Positions 52,191-60,811 of a DNA stretch of 64,000 nt are shown piece after piece (position 1 is the first letter of the stretch; every line of letters begins with the position of its first letter). Under the pieces are notes generated by a model, which worked only from the letters and a program-made list of their open reading frames with translations, was not told the DNA's origin and did no database searches. Origin of the DNA: VAZQ01 sp035293945 (lineage in GTDB: Bacteria; Pseudomonadota; Alphaproteobacteria; Rhizobiales; Xanthobacteraceae); assembly GCA_035293945.1 (NCBI GenBank), contig DATGLV010000012.1, positions 1 to 64,000 of the forward strand, given 5' to 3'. A program made the translations under genes and the position numbers.

Positions 52191-53224
52191 TGCATCACCC
52201 CCAATAAGATGGCGGCTCGCTGGAAGGTCCAGAACGCGCCCGCGCCGCCGACGAGGTAGCCGGGAGCGCGGGCGAGAGCCGCCGGCCAGCTGATTTCCAG
52301 CTGACGGAACGAGCGCTCAAGCGCCACGACCAGCAACACGAACGCGATTTGGCCGATTTCCACCCCGATGTTGAAGGTGAGCAGCGCGACCGCGAGATCC
52401 GGGCGCGGCAGCCCGGCGCCAGTCAGCGCGCCTGCAAAGCCGAATCCGTGCAAGAGCCCGAACAGGAACGCAATCAGCCAGGGCCGCGAGATGGTCAAGC
52501 TCGTCTCCCCGCGCCAGGTGCGGGCGATCTCTGGCCCGAGGAACAGGATCGAGAGCGCGATCGCGGCATTAAGCGGCTCGACCGCCGGATGGGCGAAACC
52601 GAGCGTTGCCACTGCGAGCGTGATGCTGTGCGCGACCGTGAACGACGTGATCGTCTTGACCAGCGTCCAGCGGTCGCCGACGATCAGCAGCAGCCCGAGC
52701 ACGAACAGCAAGTGGTCGGCGCCGAACCAGATGTGCTGGATGCCAAACACGATGTAGTTGCGCGCCAGCATCAGCGCGGTCTGCCGCTCGGGAATTACCA
52801 GCGTGGGGGCGCTCGGCTGCAGCACATTGATCGCCACCGTGCCGTCGAGGAACTGGATGCGGGTCAGCACGTCGGTGACGGTATTTTCCAGGCCGCGGAT
52901 GCGCAGCGTCTGCCCGCGGAGCTGCGGCGCGCCGAGCCGCCATGTCTGAATCGATGTCTGCGCGGGGCCTGTGCCGTTTGTTTGCGAGATCACCGGTGCA
53001 AGCAGCGCTGTCTCGCCCGAGAATTCCGGTTCGAGCGCTAGGCGCACCTCGCCCACCATCGGGGTCTGCCAAAGCACGTTGAATTCTCCGGGCGCGGTCT
53101 CCCGAAGCTCCAGATAGGCCGGGCGGATCTCGTCGGCGAGCGCCGTTACGGCGCAGCCAATGAGCGCGCATAGGCAGACGCAGGCGGAGATCAGCCAACC
53201 GGCGCCGCGCCGCCTGCGAGTCAT
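52187..53224 (-). CDS. HupE/UreJ_2-type membrane protein with an extracytoplasmic domain
   Basis: 345 residues. A signal segment and an N-terminal periplasmic beta-rich domain (about residues 30-155) precede about six helices with HIWFGADHLLFVLGLLLI and FGLLHGFGFAGAL, the His-rich motifs of the UreJ_2-type family. It has a 4-base ATGA overlap with the next gene and is close to the PPIase gene. A metal or small-molecule transport role is inferred. Confidence 0.82.
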   Translation of the reverse strand: MTRRRRGAGWLISACVCLCALIGCAVTALADEIRPAYLELRETAPGEFNVLWQTPMVGEVRLALEPEFSGETALLAPVISQTNGTGPAQTSIQTWRLGAPQLRGQTLRIRGLENTVTDVLTRIQFLDGTVAINVLQPSAPTLVIPERQTALMLARNYIVFGIQHIWFGADHLLFVLGLLLIVGDRWTLVKTITSFTVAHSITLAVATLGFAHPAVEPLNAAIALSILFLGPEIARTWRGETSLTISRPWLIAFLFGLLHGFGFAGALTGAGLPRPDLAVALLTFNIGVEIGQIAFVLLVVALERSFRQLEISWPAALARAPGYLVGGAGAFWTFQRAAILLGVMQ

Positions 53225-53240
53225 GGCACCCGCCTGGGGG

Positions 53241-54194
53241 TCATGGCGCAGCCCCCTTATCGGCTTTCGCTGGCGGCGTATTGGTTTCCTCGATGAGCGC
53301 AGCTATCAGTTCCTTCACGCTGTCATCGGGCACCACTTGATATTTCTTCAAGAGGCTGAGGAAGGTGCGGTCCTCGTTCTCGCGCTGGACCTGGGCGCGC
53401 CACATCTCAACAAGTTGATCGCGGACATCATCGAACGGCTTGAGCTTGGCCGGAATAAGGGCGGTGACCTGGACGAGGTGCACACCGCGGGCTGACATGA
53501 TCGGACCTTGCCACGGCCCAGGACCGAGCCTGAATATTTCAGCGGCGAATTTTGCTCCGAAATCGTTTCCGACTGTTCGTTCATCGACGTTGCTGAATTC
53601 GCTTTTCATCGGGGCCGGGTCACCGACCGGCATTGTCGGTGCACCGCTGCCGGCCTGCGAGACTTGCTGCAATGCCGCGCGCGCATCGGCTGCCGCATCC
53701 GCCCGATGCTCACGGCTGAAGTAGATTTGGGCGAATGATATGCGCGGCCGGGTGAACATGGTTTGCGGCCCGGTCTCCGCTTCGCTCGACGGCGGCCGAT
53801 TCTCCTGCGCTTCGTAAAGCCGGTGCAGGTCATTCTCGCTCGGTGCGGCGGCCGGCGAATTGTCCTGCAAGAGGAACGTCATCTTCTGCGCGAGCCTTCG
53901 CCGCACCACGATGTCGTCCTTGTCGAGGCCGAGCGCCTGCGCCTCGCGGGCAAACAACGTTTCCTTCACGAAATCGCGGACCAGGGACTTGAGCTCCTCC
54001 GGGTTGGGGTCGCGCTGGTACTGCGCCCGGAATGTGTCCTGGAGCCAGCGCACGTCGGCCTGCCCCAACCGCACTTGCGGGGCGGCCGCCTCGCTGCCGC
54101 CGCGATTCACCCACGCATAGACGGCGAACAGTGCTGCGCCGATCAGCAGAAAATGCAGCAACGGTTCCCGGAGAAGCCGCGCCAGCTGGCTCAT
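53241..54194 (-). CDS. Parvulin-like peptidyl-prolyl isomerase
   Basis: 317 residues. A single N-terminal membrane anchor (LLHFLLIGAALFAVYAWV) is followed by a SurA/PpiD-type helical N-domain and a parvulin core around residues 150-255 (ISFAQIYFSREH and WQGPIMSARGVHLVQV). It would fold or assemble exported proteins. It starts in an ATGA overlap with the DUF1194 gene and precedes the HupE-like genes. The proline-isomerase residues are only partly conserved, so activity is uncertain. Confidence 0.82.
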   Translation of the reverse strand: MSQLARLLREPLLHFLLIGAALFAVYAWVNRGGSEAAAPQVRLGQADVRWLQDTFRAQYQRDPNPEELKSLVRDFVKETLFAREAQALGLDKDDIVVRRRLAQKMTFLLQDNSPAAAPSENDLHRLYEAQENRPPSSEAETGPQTMFTRPRISFAQIYFSREHRADAAADARAALQQVSQAGSGAPTMPVGDPAPMKSEFSNVDERTVGNDFGAKFAAEIFRLGPGPWQGPIMSARGVHLVQVTALIPAKLKPFDDVRDQLVEMWRAQVQRENEDRTFLSLLKKYQVVPDDSVKELIAALIEETNTPPAKADKGAAP

Positions 54195-54898
54195 CGCTTC
54201 CCGATACGCATCGGGTCGGGCTTGACGTTCTGGGCGATCTCGATGATCAGCTTCTTCAAGATCGCCTCCGCAAAAGTGTCGAAGTCATTGGCGACGATCA
54301 TGAAGGCGCCCGGGCCGCCGATCACGTTCTCCTTGTAATAGCGGTCGAGATAGGGCTCCCAGGCAAGGATCGGCAGGCCGTTGATGTTGACATCCTGGGC
54401 GACCGCTTCGTCGCGCGCGCGGGTGACGGAGCGGCCGTTGCTGTTGGACCCGTCGCCCGAAATATCGATCACACGGCGCTCACCCTTGAACGGGCTTTGC
54501 TGAAACCACTGCATGGAATAATCGATAGCGCCGGAGATCGAGGTGCCGCCGCCGAACAGCCGCCGCGGCGTCTGCTCGATGATGTCGGCCACCGCATTGG
54601 CGGAGGCCATATCCTTGACCACCGTCCACGGCACGATCTCGGCCTGCAGTCGCGGCCCGGTCCATTGGAACATCGCCACTGCGATCGACTGGTGCTCGCC
54701 GCCGCGAACCGCCTCGACCACCTTGGGATTGCGGAACGCGTCCACGTAGCCCCTCTTCTGCAGCTCGAAGCGCGTGTAATCGACGCTGCCCGAGCAATCG
54801 ACTGCGAGCAACAGATGCAGATCGACCGCGACTTGGGCGCGTGCCGGCGTGCTGAGAGCGACGGTAATCAGCGCCAAGGCGCCGCAACAACCGCGCAT
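54191..54898 (-). CDS. DUF1194-family von Willebrand A-like protein
   Basis: About 235 residues. The ATG at 54898 is preferred: GGAGAGG lies 8 bases upstream and the signal peptide starts at once (GCCGALALITVALSTPARA). A longer frame starts at 54940. The metal-ion-dependent adhesion site is present: LLAVDCSGSVDYTRF, the Thr in GGGTSISGAI, and DISGDGSNSNG. DUF1194 proteins are exported and their function is unknown. It is the first gene of an operon with the PPIase and two HupE-like genes. Confidence 0.82.
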   Translation of the reverse strand: MRGCCGALALITVALSTPARAQVAVDLHLLLAVDCSGSVDYTRFELQKRGYVDAFRNPKVVEAVRGGEHQSIAVAMFQWTGPRLQAEIVPWTVVKDMASANAVADIIEQTPRRLFGGGTSISGAIDYSMQWFQQSPFKGERRVIDISGDGSNSNGRSVTRARDEAVAQDVNINGLPILAWEPYLDRYYKENVIGGPGAFMIVANDFDTFAEAILKKLIIEIAQNVKPDPMRIGKR

Positions 54899-55126
54899 GA
54901 TTGATCGAGCCTCTCCACGCGGATGAAAGCGCCAATTCATTGCAAGGTCCTCTTGAACGACAGGAATCCGGAAGGGGTGGATTGCGCAGTGCCGCCGCAA
55001 GGTCAACAATGCCGCCGACCCTGCGGAGCGGTCCGAATACTAGTGGAGCGTCGCGGTGCGCGCCAGCGTGGTGGGTGCGCGTGAACTGGCTCTAAGGCCC
55101 GTGACGACCGAGGGAGGAATTGAACG

Positions 55127-56848
55127 ATGGCGACCGAGAAGACGGACGTGGTCATCGTCGGCATGGGAGCGGCTGGTGCGGTTATGGCCGCAGAGCTTGC
55201 CAAGGCCGGGATGCAAGTCACCGGGCTCGAGCGCGGCCCGCGGCTCACCACCGCGGATTTCAAGCCGCGCGATGAATTGCGCTTCTTCCAGCGGCAGGAC
55301 CTGCGGCCCAATCCCAAACGCCAGCCCGTCACCTGGCGGCCGAATGCGCGCGCTCGCGCGATTCCCTTGCGCAGCCTGAGCTACGGCAACCAGGCCGGCG
55401 GCGGAACCGTGCATTACGGCGCCGTGTCCTGGCGCTTTCACGAGGACGATTTCCGCGCGCGATCGCACACCGTAGAACGCTACGGCGCGGCCGCGATCCC
55501 GCAGGATTCATCGCTGATCGACTGGCCGCTTTCCTACGCCGATCTCGAGCCGTTCTACGACCGTGCCGAATACGAGATCGGGGTATCCGGCAAGGCCGGC
55601 AATTTGTTGGGCCGCAAGATCGCCGGCGGTAACGTCTTCGAGGCGCCGCGCGCGCGCGAATATCCACTGCGGCCGCTCGCCACCGATCAGGCCGGAATGC
55701 TTTTCGACGAGGCCGCACGTAAGCTCGGCCTAAATCCGTTCACTCCCCCGCACGCGATCATCTCCCACGATTATCGCGGCCGTACCGGCTGCACCTATTG
55801 CGGCTTCTGCCAGGCGTTCGGCTGCCACGTGGGAGCCAAGTCGAGCACGCTCGTGACTTTACTGCCGCAGGCGGACGCCACCGGCAATTTCAAGCTCATC
55901 AGCGGGGCCATGTGCTATCGCGTCAATAGCGACAATAGCGGGCGCGCAACCGGGGTCTCCTATTACGGGCCGGACGGCTCCGATAATACGATCGAGGCGG
56001 AGCTCGTCATCCTCTCCCCATTCATCTACGACAATACCCGTTTGTTGCTGCTCTCCAAGACTGCGAAATTTCCCGACGGGCTCGCCAACTCCAGTGGCCA
56101 GGTCGGCAAGCACATCATGGCGCATATCGGAGCCAAGGTTTACGCCGCATTCGACGACCGTTACGTCAACAACTACATGGGGCCGAATGCGCAGAAGCAC
56201 AGCCTCGACGATTTCAACGCCGACAATTACGACCACGCGGGCTCAGGCTTCATTCGCGGATCGCAAGTCGCGATTGCGACCGCCAACCAGGAGGGCGGAC
56301 CGATCGGCACCGCGCTCGGCATGGAGCCGCCGCACGGCACCCCGCGCTGGGGCGCGGCCTATCGCGACTTCTTCGCCAGGTACTTCGCCCGCCATGTGGT
56401 GATCATCTCGGAAACCGAGAACCTGCCCTATGCGGACCAGACCATCGACCTCGATCCGGAGGTGCGCGACGCCTGGGGCCTGCCGGCGCCGCGCATCACT
56501 TACGACTGGCGCCGCGCCAACGAGCAGAAAAGTGTCGCGTTCATCCACAACAAGCTGGAGGAGCTGGGGCGCGCGATGGGAGCTGCCCATGTGTGGCGCG
56601 CACCGCTGAGCCAGGGCGCTCCTGGCCCGCACACCCAAGGCGGCACCCGTATGGGCAGCGATCCAAAGACGTCCGTGGTCAACCGCTACAGCCAGAGCTG
56701 GGATATCCCCAACCTGTTCATCGTCGGCAGTTCCACCCATCCGTCGATGAGCGGCTTCAATCCCACCCTGACCATCCAGGCGCTCGCCTATATGAGCGCC
56801 GATGCCATCGTCAACCGCTACCGCAAGAACCCGGGTCCGCTCGTCTAG
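55127..56848 (+). CDS. GMC-family oxidoreductase with a cysteine cluster
   Basis: 573 residues. The N-terminal FAD-binding motif is VVIVGMGAAGAVMAAELAKAG; the GMC C-terminal signature is PHTQGGTRMGSDPKTSVVN and GSSTHPSMSGFNPTLTIQAL. A distinct CTYCGFCQAFGCHVG cluster near residue 225 is like that of membrane-bound gluconate/sorbitol-type dehydrogenase large subunits. It probably oxidises an alcohol or sugar with electrons going to a cytochrome. No cytochrome or small subunit is adjacent. GAGGGAGG precedes the ATG. Confidence 0.85.
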   Translation: MATEKTDVVIVGMGAAGAVMAAELAKAGMQVTGLERGPRLTTADFKPRDELRFFQRQDLRPNPKRQPVTWRPNARARAIPLRSLSYGNQAGGGTVHYGAVSWRFHEDDFRARSHTVERYGAAAIPQDSSLIDWPLSYADLEPFYDRAEYEIGVSGKAGNLLGRKIAGGNVFEAPRAREYPLRPLATDQAGMLFDEAARKLGLNPFTPPHAIISHDYRGRTGCTYCGFCQAFGCHVGAKSSTLVTLLPQADATGNFKLISGAMCYRVNSDNSGRATGVSYYGPDGSDNTIEAELVILSPFIYDNTRLLLLSKTAKFPDGLANSSGQVGKHIMAHIGAKVYAAFDDRYVNNYMGPNAQKHSLDDFNADNYDHAGSGFIRGSQVAIATANQEGGPIGTALGMEPPHGTPRWGAAYRDFFARYFARHVVIISETENLPYADQTIDLDPEVRDAWGLPAPRITYDWRRANEQKSVAFIHNKLEELGRAMGAAHVWRAPLSQGAPGPHTQGGTRMGSDPKTSVVNRYSQSWDIPNLFIVGSSTHPSMSGFNPTLTIQALAYMSADAIVNRYRKNPGPLV

Positions 56849-57029
56849 TCCCTACATTGATTTTCGGGGACCGTCCGGCGATTTCCGGGTCGATTCGGCG
56901 TGTTTTGCCTGTTGAAATTCAGATTTTCTGGGAAGTCGTGGGTTTCGCTGGGGCTTGATCGTCCCTACAATAAGAGCTTCGCCATCAGCCAATAGCGTCA
57001 TCTGCCGCTCGAAAACAGGAAGCGATTCC

Positions 57030-58337
57030 GTGGACGTTAAAACCCAGGAGACCCCCCGTCGCCCGCTCGGCAAGCTCGTCACCGAGGGCAAGACCAAACG
57101 GATATATGAGGCGCCGGGGACCGGCGGGCTCGTTACGGTTATTTCCAAGGACGACATCACCGCGGGCGACGGCGCCAAGCACGATGTCATCCCGGACAAG
57201 GGCGCGCTCGCCACCGCGACGACCTGCAATGTCTTTCGCCTGCTGAAAGCCTGTGGGGTCCCGGTCGCGTTCGAGGAGCAGGACGGCCCGACCTCGTTCA
57301 TCGCCCCGAATTGCCAGATGCTGCCCTACGAGGTGGTGGTGCGGCGCGAGGCGCATGGCTCCTATCTCAAGCGCAATCCGACTTTCGCCAAGGGACAGCT
57401 GTTCCCGCGATTGATCGTGGAGTTCTTCCTCAAGACCAAGGACCGCAACTGGAAAGGCAAGGCGCTCATCTGCGACGACCCGCTGATGCTCTACGGCAAG
57501 GGCGATCCCAAGATCCGCCTGTTCAATCCGGCGAAGCCGATCCACGGCCAGGAGCCGTTCCTGGTCCTCGGCGTCGAGGAGGTCTTTACCCACCCCAACG
57601 AGCCGGATTTCTTTCCGCAGATGCAGCAGGCTGCTCGGCAGGCGTTCCTGGCGCTGGAGAAGGCCTGGCAGCTGCAGGGCGGAACGCTGGTCGATCTCAA
57701 GGTCGAGTTCGGCTTCGATAGCACGGGACGCCTGCTGCTGGCCGATGTCATCGACAACGATTCCTGGCGGGTGGTGGAGAGCGGCGCCTACATCGATAAG
57801 CAGGTCTATCGCGACGGCGGCGCGCTCGACGATGTGGCTGCAAAGTACCGCCGGGTCGCGGAGATCACTGGCCGCTTCCAGGTGCCGCAGCAGCGGATCA
57901 TCCTTTGGCGCGGCTCCGAATCCGACAAGACCGATGCCTTCTCTGCCGCCCTGGGTGACCTCGCCCACATGATGAGCGTCGTCACCTGCTCGGTGCACAA
58001 GCAGCCCGTCAAGGCTGCCGGCATACTCGAGCGCATGGCACATGAGATGCCCGACACCGTGGTGATCGCCTATATCGGGCGTTCGAACGGCGCCGGTCCC
58101 ACGCTCTCGGCGATCACGAATGTTCCGGTCGTAACGGTGCCAGCGAGCGTCAAGGAATTTCCCGAAGACGTGTGGTCGTCGCTCCGAGCGCCGAGCAACG
58201 TCCCGGTGATGACGGTGCTCGAACCAGCCAACGCGGTGCTCGCCGCGCTGCAGATTCTCTCCGCCCGCAATCCGCGCCTTTACGCTCGCGTGCGCGGTGA
58301 GATCGAGAGCCGAATGGTGAACACGATCGAGATTTGA
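57030..58337 (+). CDS. Fused SAICAR synthetase/AIR carboxylase (PurC-PurE, animal PAICS-like)
   Basis: About 435 residues from a GTG with AGGAAG 7 bases upstream. Residues 15-260 are PurC: KLVTEGKTKRIYEAPG, VRREAHGSYLKRNP, DLKVEFGFDSTG, LADVIDNDSWR. Residues 285-425 are PurE: ILWRGSESDKTDAF, CSVHKQPVKAA where bacterial class I PurE has SAHRTP, IGRSNGAGPTLSAITN and PEDVWSSLRAPSNVPVMTVL. Domain order, the HK dipeptide and the VWSSLR segment match animal PAICS, which catalyses two consecutive steps of purine synthesis. Bacteria usually encode two separate proteins. Confidence 0.85.
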   Translation: MDVKTQETPRRPLGKLVTEGKTKRIYEAPGTGGLVTVISKDDITAGDGAKHDVIPDKGALATATTCNVFRLLKACGVPVAFEEQDGPTSFIAPNCQMLPYEVVVRREAHGSYLKRNPTFAKGQLFPRLIVEFFLKTKDRNWKGKALICDDPLMLYGKGDPKIRLFNPAKPIHGQEPFLVLGVEEVFTHPNEPDFFPQMQQAARQAFLALEKAWQLQGGTLVDLKVEFGFDSTGRLLLADVIDNDSWRVVESGAYIDKQVYRDGGALDDVAAKYRRVAEITGRFQVPQQRIILWRGSESDKTDAFSAALGDLAHMMSVVTCSVHKQPVKAAGILERMAHEMPDTVVIAYIGRSNGAGPTLSAITNVPVVTVPASVKEFPEDVWSSLRAPSNVPVMTVLEPANAVLAALQILSARNPRLYARVRGEIESRMVNTIEI

Positions 58338-58560
58338 TTGGCCACACGCGCTTCCGCTCAGCGATGCGGAAGCGGGGACCCACTCCCAGGCGTCTAGTCC
58401 CGGCCGAGTGCAGCGAAGTGCCGGGACCCACAGTCCTCGACAAATATGATCGATCGTCGCGGTATGGCTCCTGTTTTCGCAGGAGCGACCGAGTTTCTGC
58501 ACGGCCTGGGAAAGCGGGAACCTAGTTCTAGATGTTATTGAATGACCGGAGTCGAGAGGA

Positions 58561-59688
58561 CTAAGACTCTGCCAGAGCTACGCCCGCCCGCAGGCTTCGA
58601 AGCGACGCCACCCCGAGCGCAGCCCACGTGGCTGCCCAAGCGGCGAGGGCGATCCAGGTTATTGTCCAGGCCCAAGTCTCGAGTGACGGAACGCCAGCGA
58701 GTCGCGACACGCGCAGGCTCGTTACCGCGTACATGCCAAGCGGAAAGACGATGCTCCACAACACGGGCGTATAGGTGATCGGGGTTCGCAAGATCAGGTG
58801 CTTCCAGATTCCGAGCAGGAGCAGGAGCGGAATCCACCATGTCGCCCATCCCCAGAGCGCCAGCGTCACTCCCCCGACAAACGGCTGGATCGAGTGCAAG
58901 AACGGCAAGTAGCTGTTGCCGGCGGCGAGCGTGGCGCCGGCATTTGCGCTGATCGCAGCGGCGCCCATCACCACCCAGAGAATCGGGGTGACATCGGCCG
59001 CCTTGAGATCGAAAAAGAACGCGCGATGAGAGAGCAAGACGGCATAAACCCCGTAGAGAGCAAGGCCAAGCATCCATAAGGCGTAAATCAGCATGGCGGC
59101 GGATGGCCCGAGGCTCTCCGCCGGCACCGCATGGCTGCCGAGGAGCACCAATGATTGAGTGCCAACAATGCCGTTCAACCAGGCTCCGTTCGCGACGTCC
59201 GCACCATCCTGGTTGTTGCGAAGCAAGAGCACGCCGAAGCCGAGATAGATCAACGCGAACCACGCGATGATCGCGAGCGACCACAGCGACAGCGCGAAGG
59301 TTGTGAAACCACGCAGATCGAGCGCGAGACCGAGAACATCGGTGGCGGCCACGAAAGTGAAGAACGAGAAGACCATGCGGGGATTGAACAGATCGCCCCG
59401 CAACGCCCGGCCGAAGCGCGCCGCACGCCAGCCGGTAAGCAGGCAAAGCCACGGATAGGCGCCGAGGTTGAGTGCAAGCAGCACGTTTGAGGCGACTGGA
59501 TAGCCCTCCAGGAAGAGGGAATTGGATACGATGCCGGTCGCCATCACCAGCGCAAAGCACGCCGGATCGAGAGCCGCGACCTCGTGCCGGAGCCAAGCGG
59601 AGAGAGACCCAGCGACCGCAAGCCAGCCGCGGCTGCGCTGAAATGGCCGGGGATTTTGGCTGGGCAGGCGGCTTTCGATCTCGCCCAT
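58561..59688 (-). CDS. SLAC1/TehA-family anion or tellurite carrier
   Basis: 375 residues with about ten transmembrane helices. LDPACFALVMATGIVSNSLFL near the start and the Phe-rich middle (RMVFSFFTFVAATDVLG) are typical of the TDT/TehA/SLAC1 group that transports C4-dicarboxylates, anions or sulfite. The ATG at 59688 has AGGTG 8 bases upstream; the frame is open much further but without homology. It lies downstream of a diverged repeat near 58467-58490. Confidence 0.8.
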   Translation of the reverse strand: MGEIESRLPSQNPRPFQRSRGWLAVAGSLSAWLRHEVAALDPACFALVMATGIVSNSLFLEGYPVASNVLLALNLGAYPWLCLLTGWRAARFGRALRGDLFNPRMVFSFFTFVAATDVLGLALDLRGFTTFALSLWSLAIIAWFALIYLGFGVLLLRNNQDGADVANGAWLNGIVGTQSLVLLGSHAVPAESLGPSAAMLIYALWMLGLALYGVYAVLLSHRAFFFDLKAADVTPILWVVMGAAAISANAGATLAAGNSYLPFLHSIQPFVGGVTLALWGWATWWIPLLLLLGIWKHLILRTPITYTPVLWSIVFPLGMYAVTSLRVSRLAGVPSLETWAWTITWIALAAWAATWAALGVASLRSLRAGVALAES

Positions 59689-59856
59689 ATTGCGGGCACC
59701 TCGCTTGATCCTGGACGGCAAATATTCACTTAACTGATTCACGTCGCTGAAACCTCCCTGTTCTAGTGTCATGCGGGCGCCGATTCCGCTGCGCATGTCC
59801 CGGAACGTGGAAACCGGCTTTCCGAAAAGGACATGCGCCCACGCATCAGAGGCCGC

Positions 59857-60630
59857 ATGACCAGCTCTATCCAATCCTCGCTTGCCTTGCACATTTGCGC
59901 GCTGCGCAAAAGCTTCCAGTGCCCGGCGGTCGATGGCCTCGATCTCAGCGTGCGGGCAGGTGAGTTCTATACGCTGCTCGGGCCGAACGGTGCCGGCAAG
60001 ACCACGACCTTGCGCATGGTGGTCGGGCTGCTCAAGCCCGATAGCGGAACCATCTCGGTGCTCGGGGTCGATGCGCTGGCGGATCCGGTCGCTGCCAAGC
60101 AACGCATGGCCTGGGTCTCCGATGAACCGATGATCTACGACAAATTGACGCCGCTCGAATATCTCGAGTTCGTAGGCGGCCTCTGGGGCATCGACGCGGC
60201 GGTGGCGCAGATGCGCGCGCGCGATCTCATCTCTTGGCTCGGCCTCGAGTCGCACGCGCATCAGCGCTGCGAAGCCTTCTCCAAAGGCATGCGCCAGAAA
60301 GTGGCGCTGGCCGGCGCGCTGGTGCACGAGCCGCAACTCATTGTCCTCGACGAGCCGTTCACCGGGCTCGACGCCGGCTCCGCGCGTCAGGTGAAGACGG
60401 TGCTGCGTGAGCGGGTCGCGGCCGGCAGGACGGTGATCATGACGACGCACATCCTGGAAGTGGCCGAGCGCATGGCGGATCGCATCGGCGTGATCGCGCG
60501 CGGCCGTTTGATCGCGCAGGGCACCCTCGACGAGTTGCGCCAGCAAGTCGGACACGAACACAACAGCAGCGACCTGAGCCTGGAGGACACCTTCCTGGCG
60601 CTGGTCGCGGACGAAGCGGCCGCGGCATGA
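59857..60630 (+). CDS. ABC exporter ATP-binding protein
   Basis: About 257 residues. Walker A is LLGPNGAGKTTTLRM, the signature is EAFSKGMRQKVALAGAL, and Walker B with the catalytic Glu is LIVLDEPFTGLD; the switch His is in MTTHILEVAE. The ATG at 59857 has AGAGG upstream; another ATG at 59833 is possible. It energises the permease encoded 150 bases downstream; repeat R3 lies between them. Confidence 0.88.
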   Translation: MTSSIQSSLALHICALRKSFQCPAVDGLDLSVRAGEFYTLLGPNGAGKTTTLRMVVGLLKPDSGTISVLGVDALADPVAAKQRMAWVSDEPMIYDKLTPLEYLEFVGGLWGIDAAVAQMRARDLISWLGLESHAHQRCEAFSKGMRQKVALAGALVHEPQLIVLDEPFTGLDAGSARQVKTVLRERVAAGRTVIMTTHILEVAERMADRIGVIARGRLIAQGTLDELRQQVGHEHNSSDLSLEDTFLALVADEAAAA

Positions 60631-60642
60631 TCAGCTCTGGCG

Positions 60643-60811
60643 CCAGTGCCGCCGATTTGAAGTTCCTGCCATAGGGGCCGCAATCTCATTTCAGGAACTT
60701 CAAATCGAAAAGCGGCACAGGAATTACAGGGTTGCTGGTGCCCTTTTTGTTTCCGAAGTTTGTGCAAAAGGATGCCGCGATGTATCACGAGCTTCGGAAA
60801 CAGGGCACCAG
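60643..60811. repeat. Dispersed repeat, family R3 copy 3 (two hairpins)
   Basis: The first hairpin (60643-60720) pairs GCCGATTTGAAGTTCCTG with CAGGAACTTCAAATCG. The second (60735-60811) pairs CTGGTGCCC...TTTCCGAAG with CTTCGGAAACAGGGCACCAG. The right arm of the second includes the ATG at 60780 and the first ten codons of the permease gene. Confidence 0.82.

Noticed and set aside
56985..58502. 505-residue minus-strand frame opposite the PurC-PurE gene
   Set aside because: Antisense shadow; the plus strand carries two complete enzyme domains.
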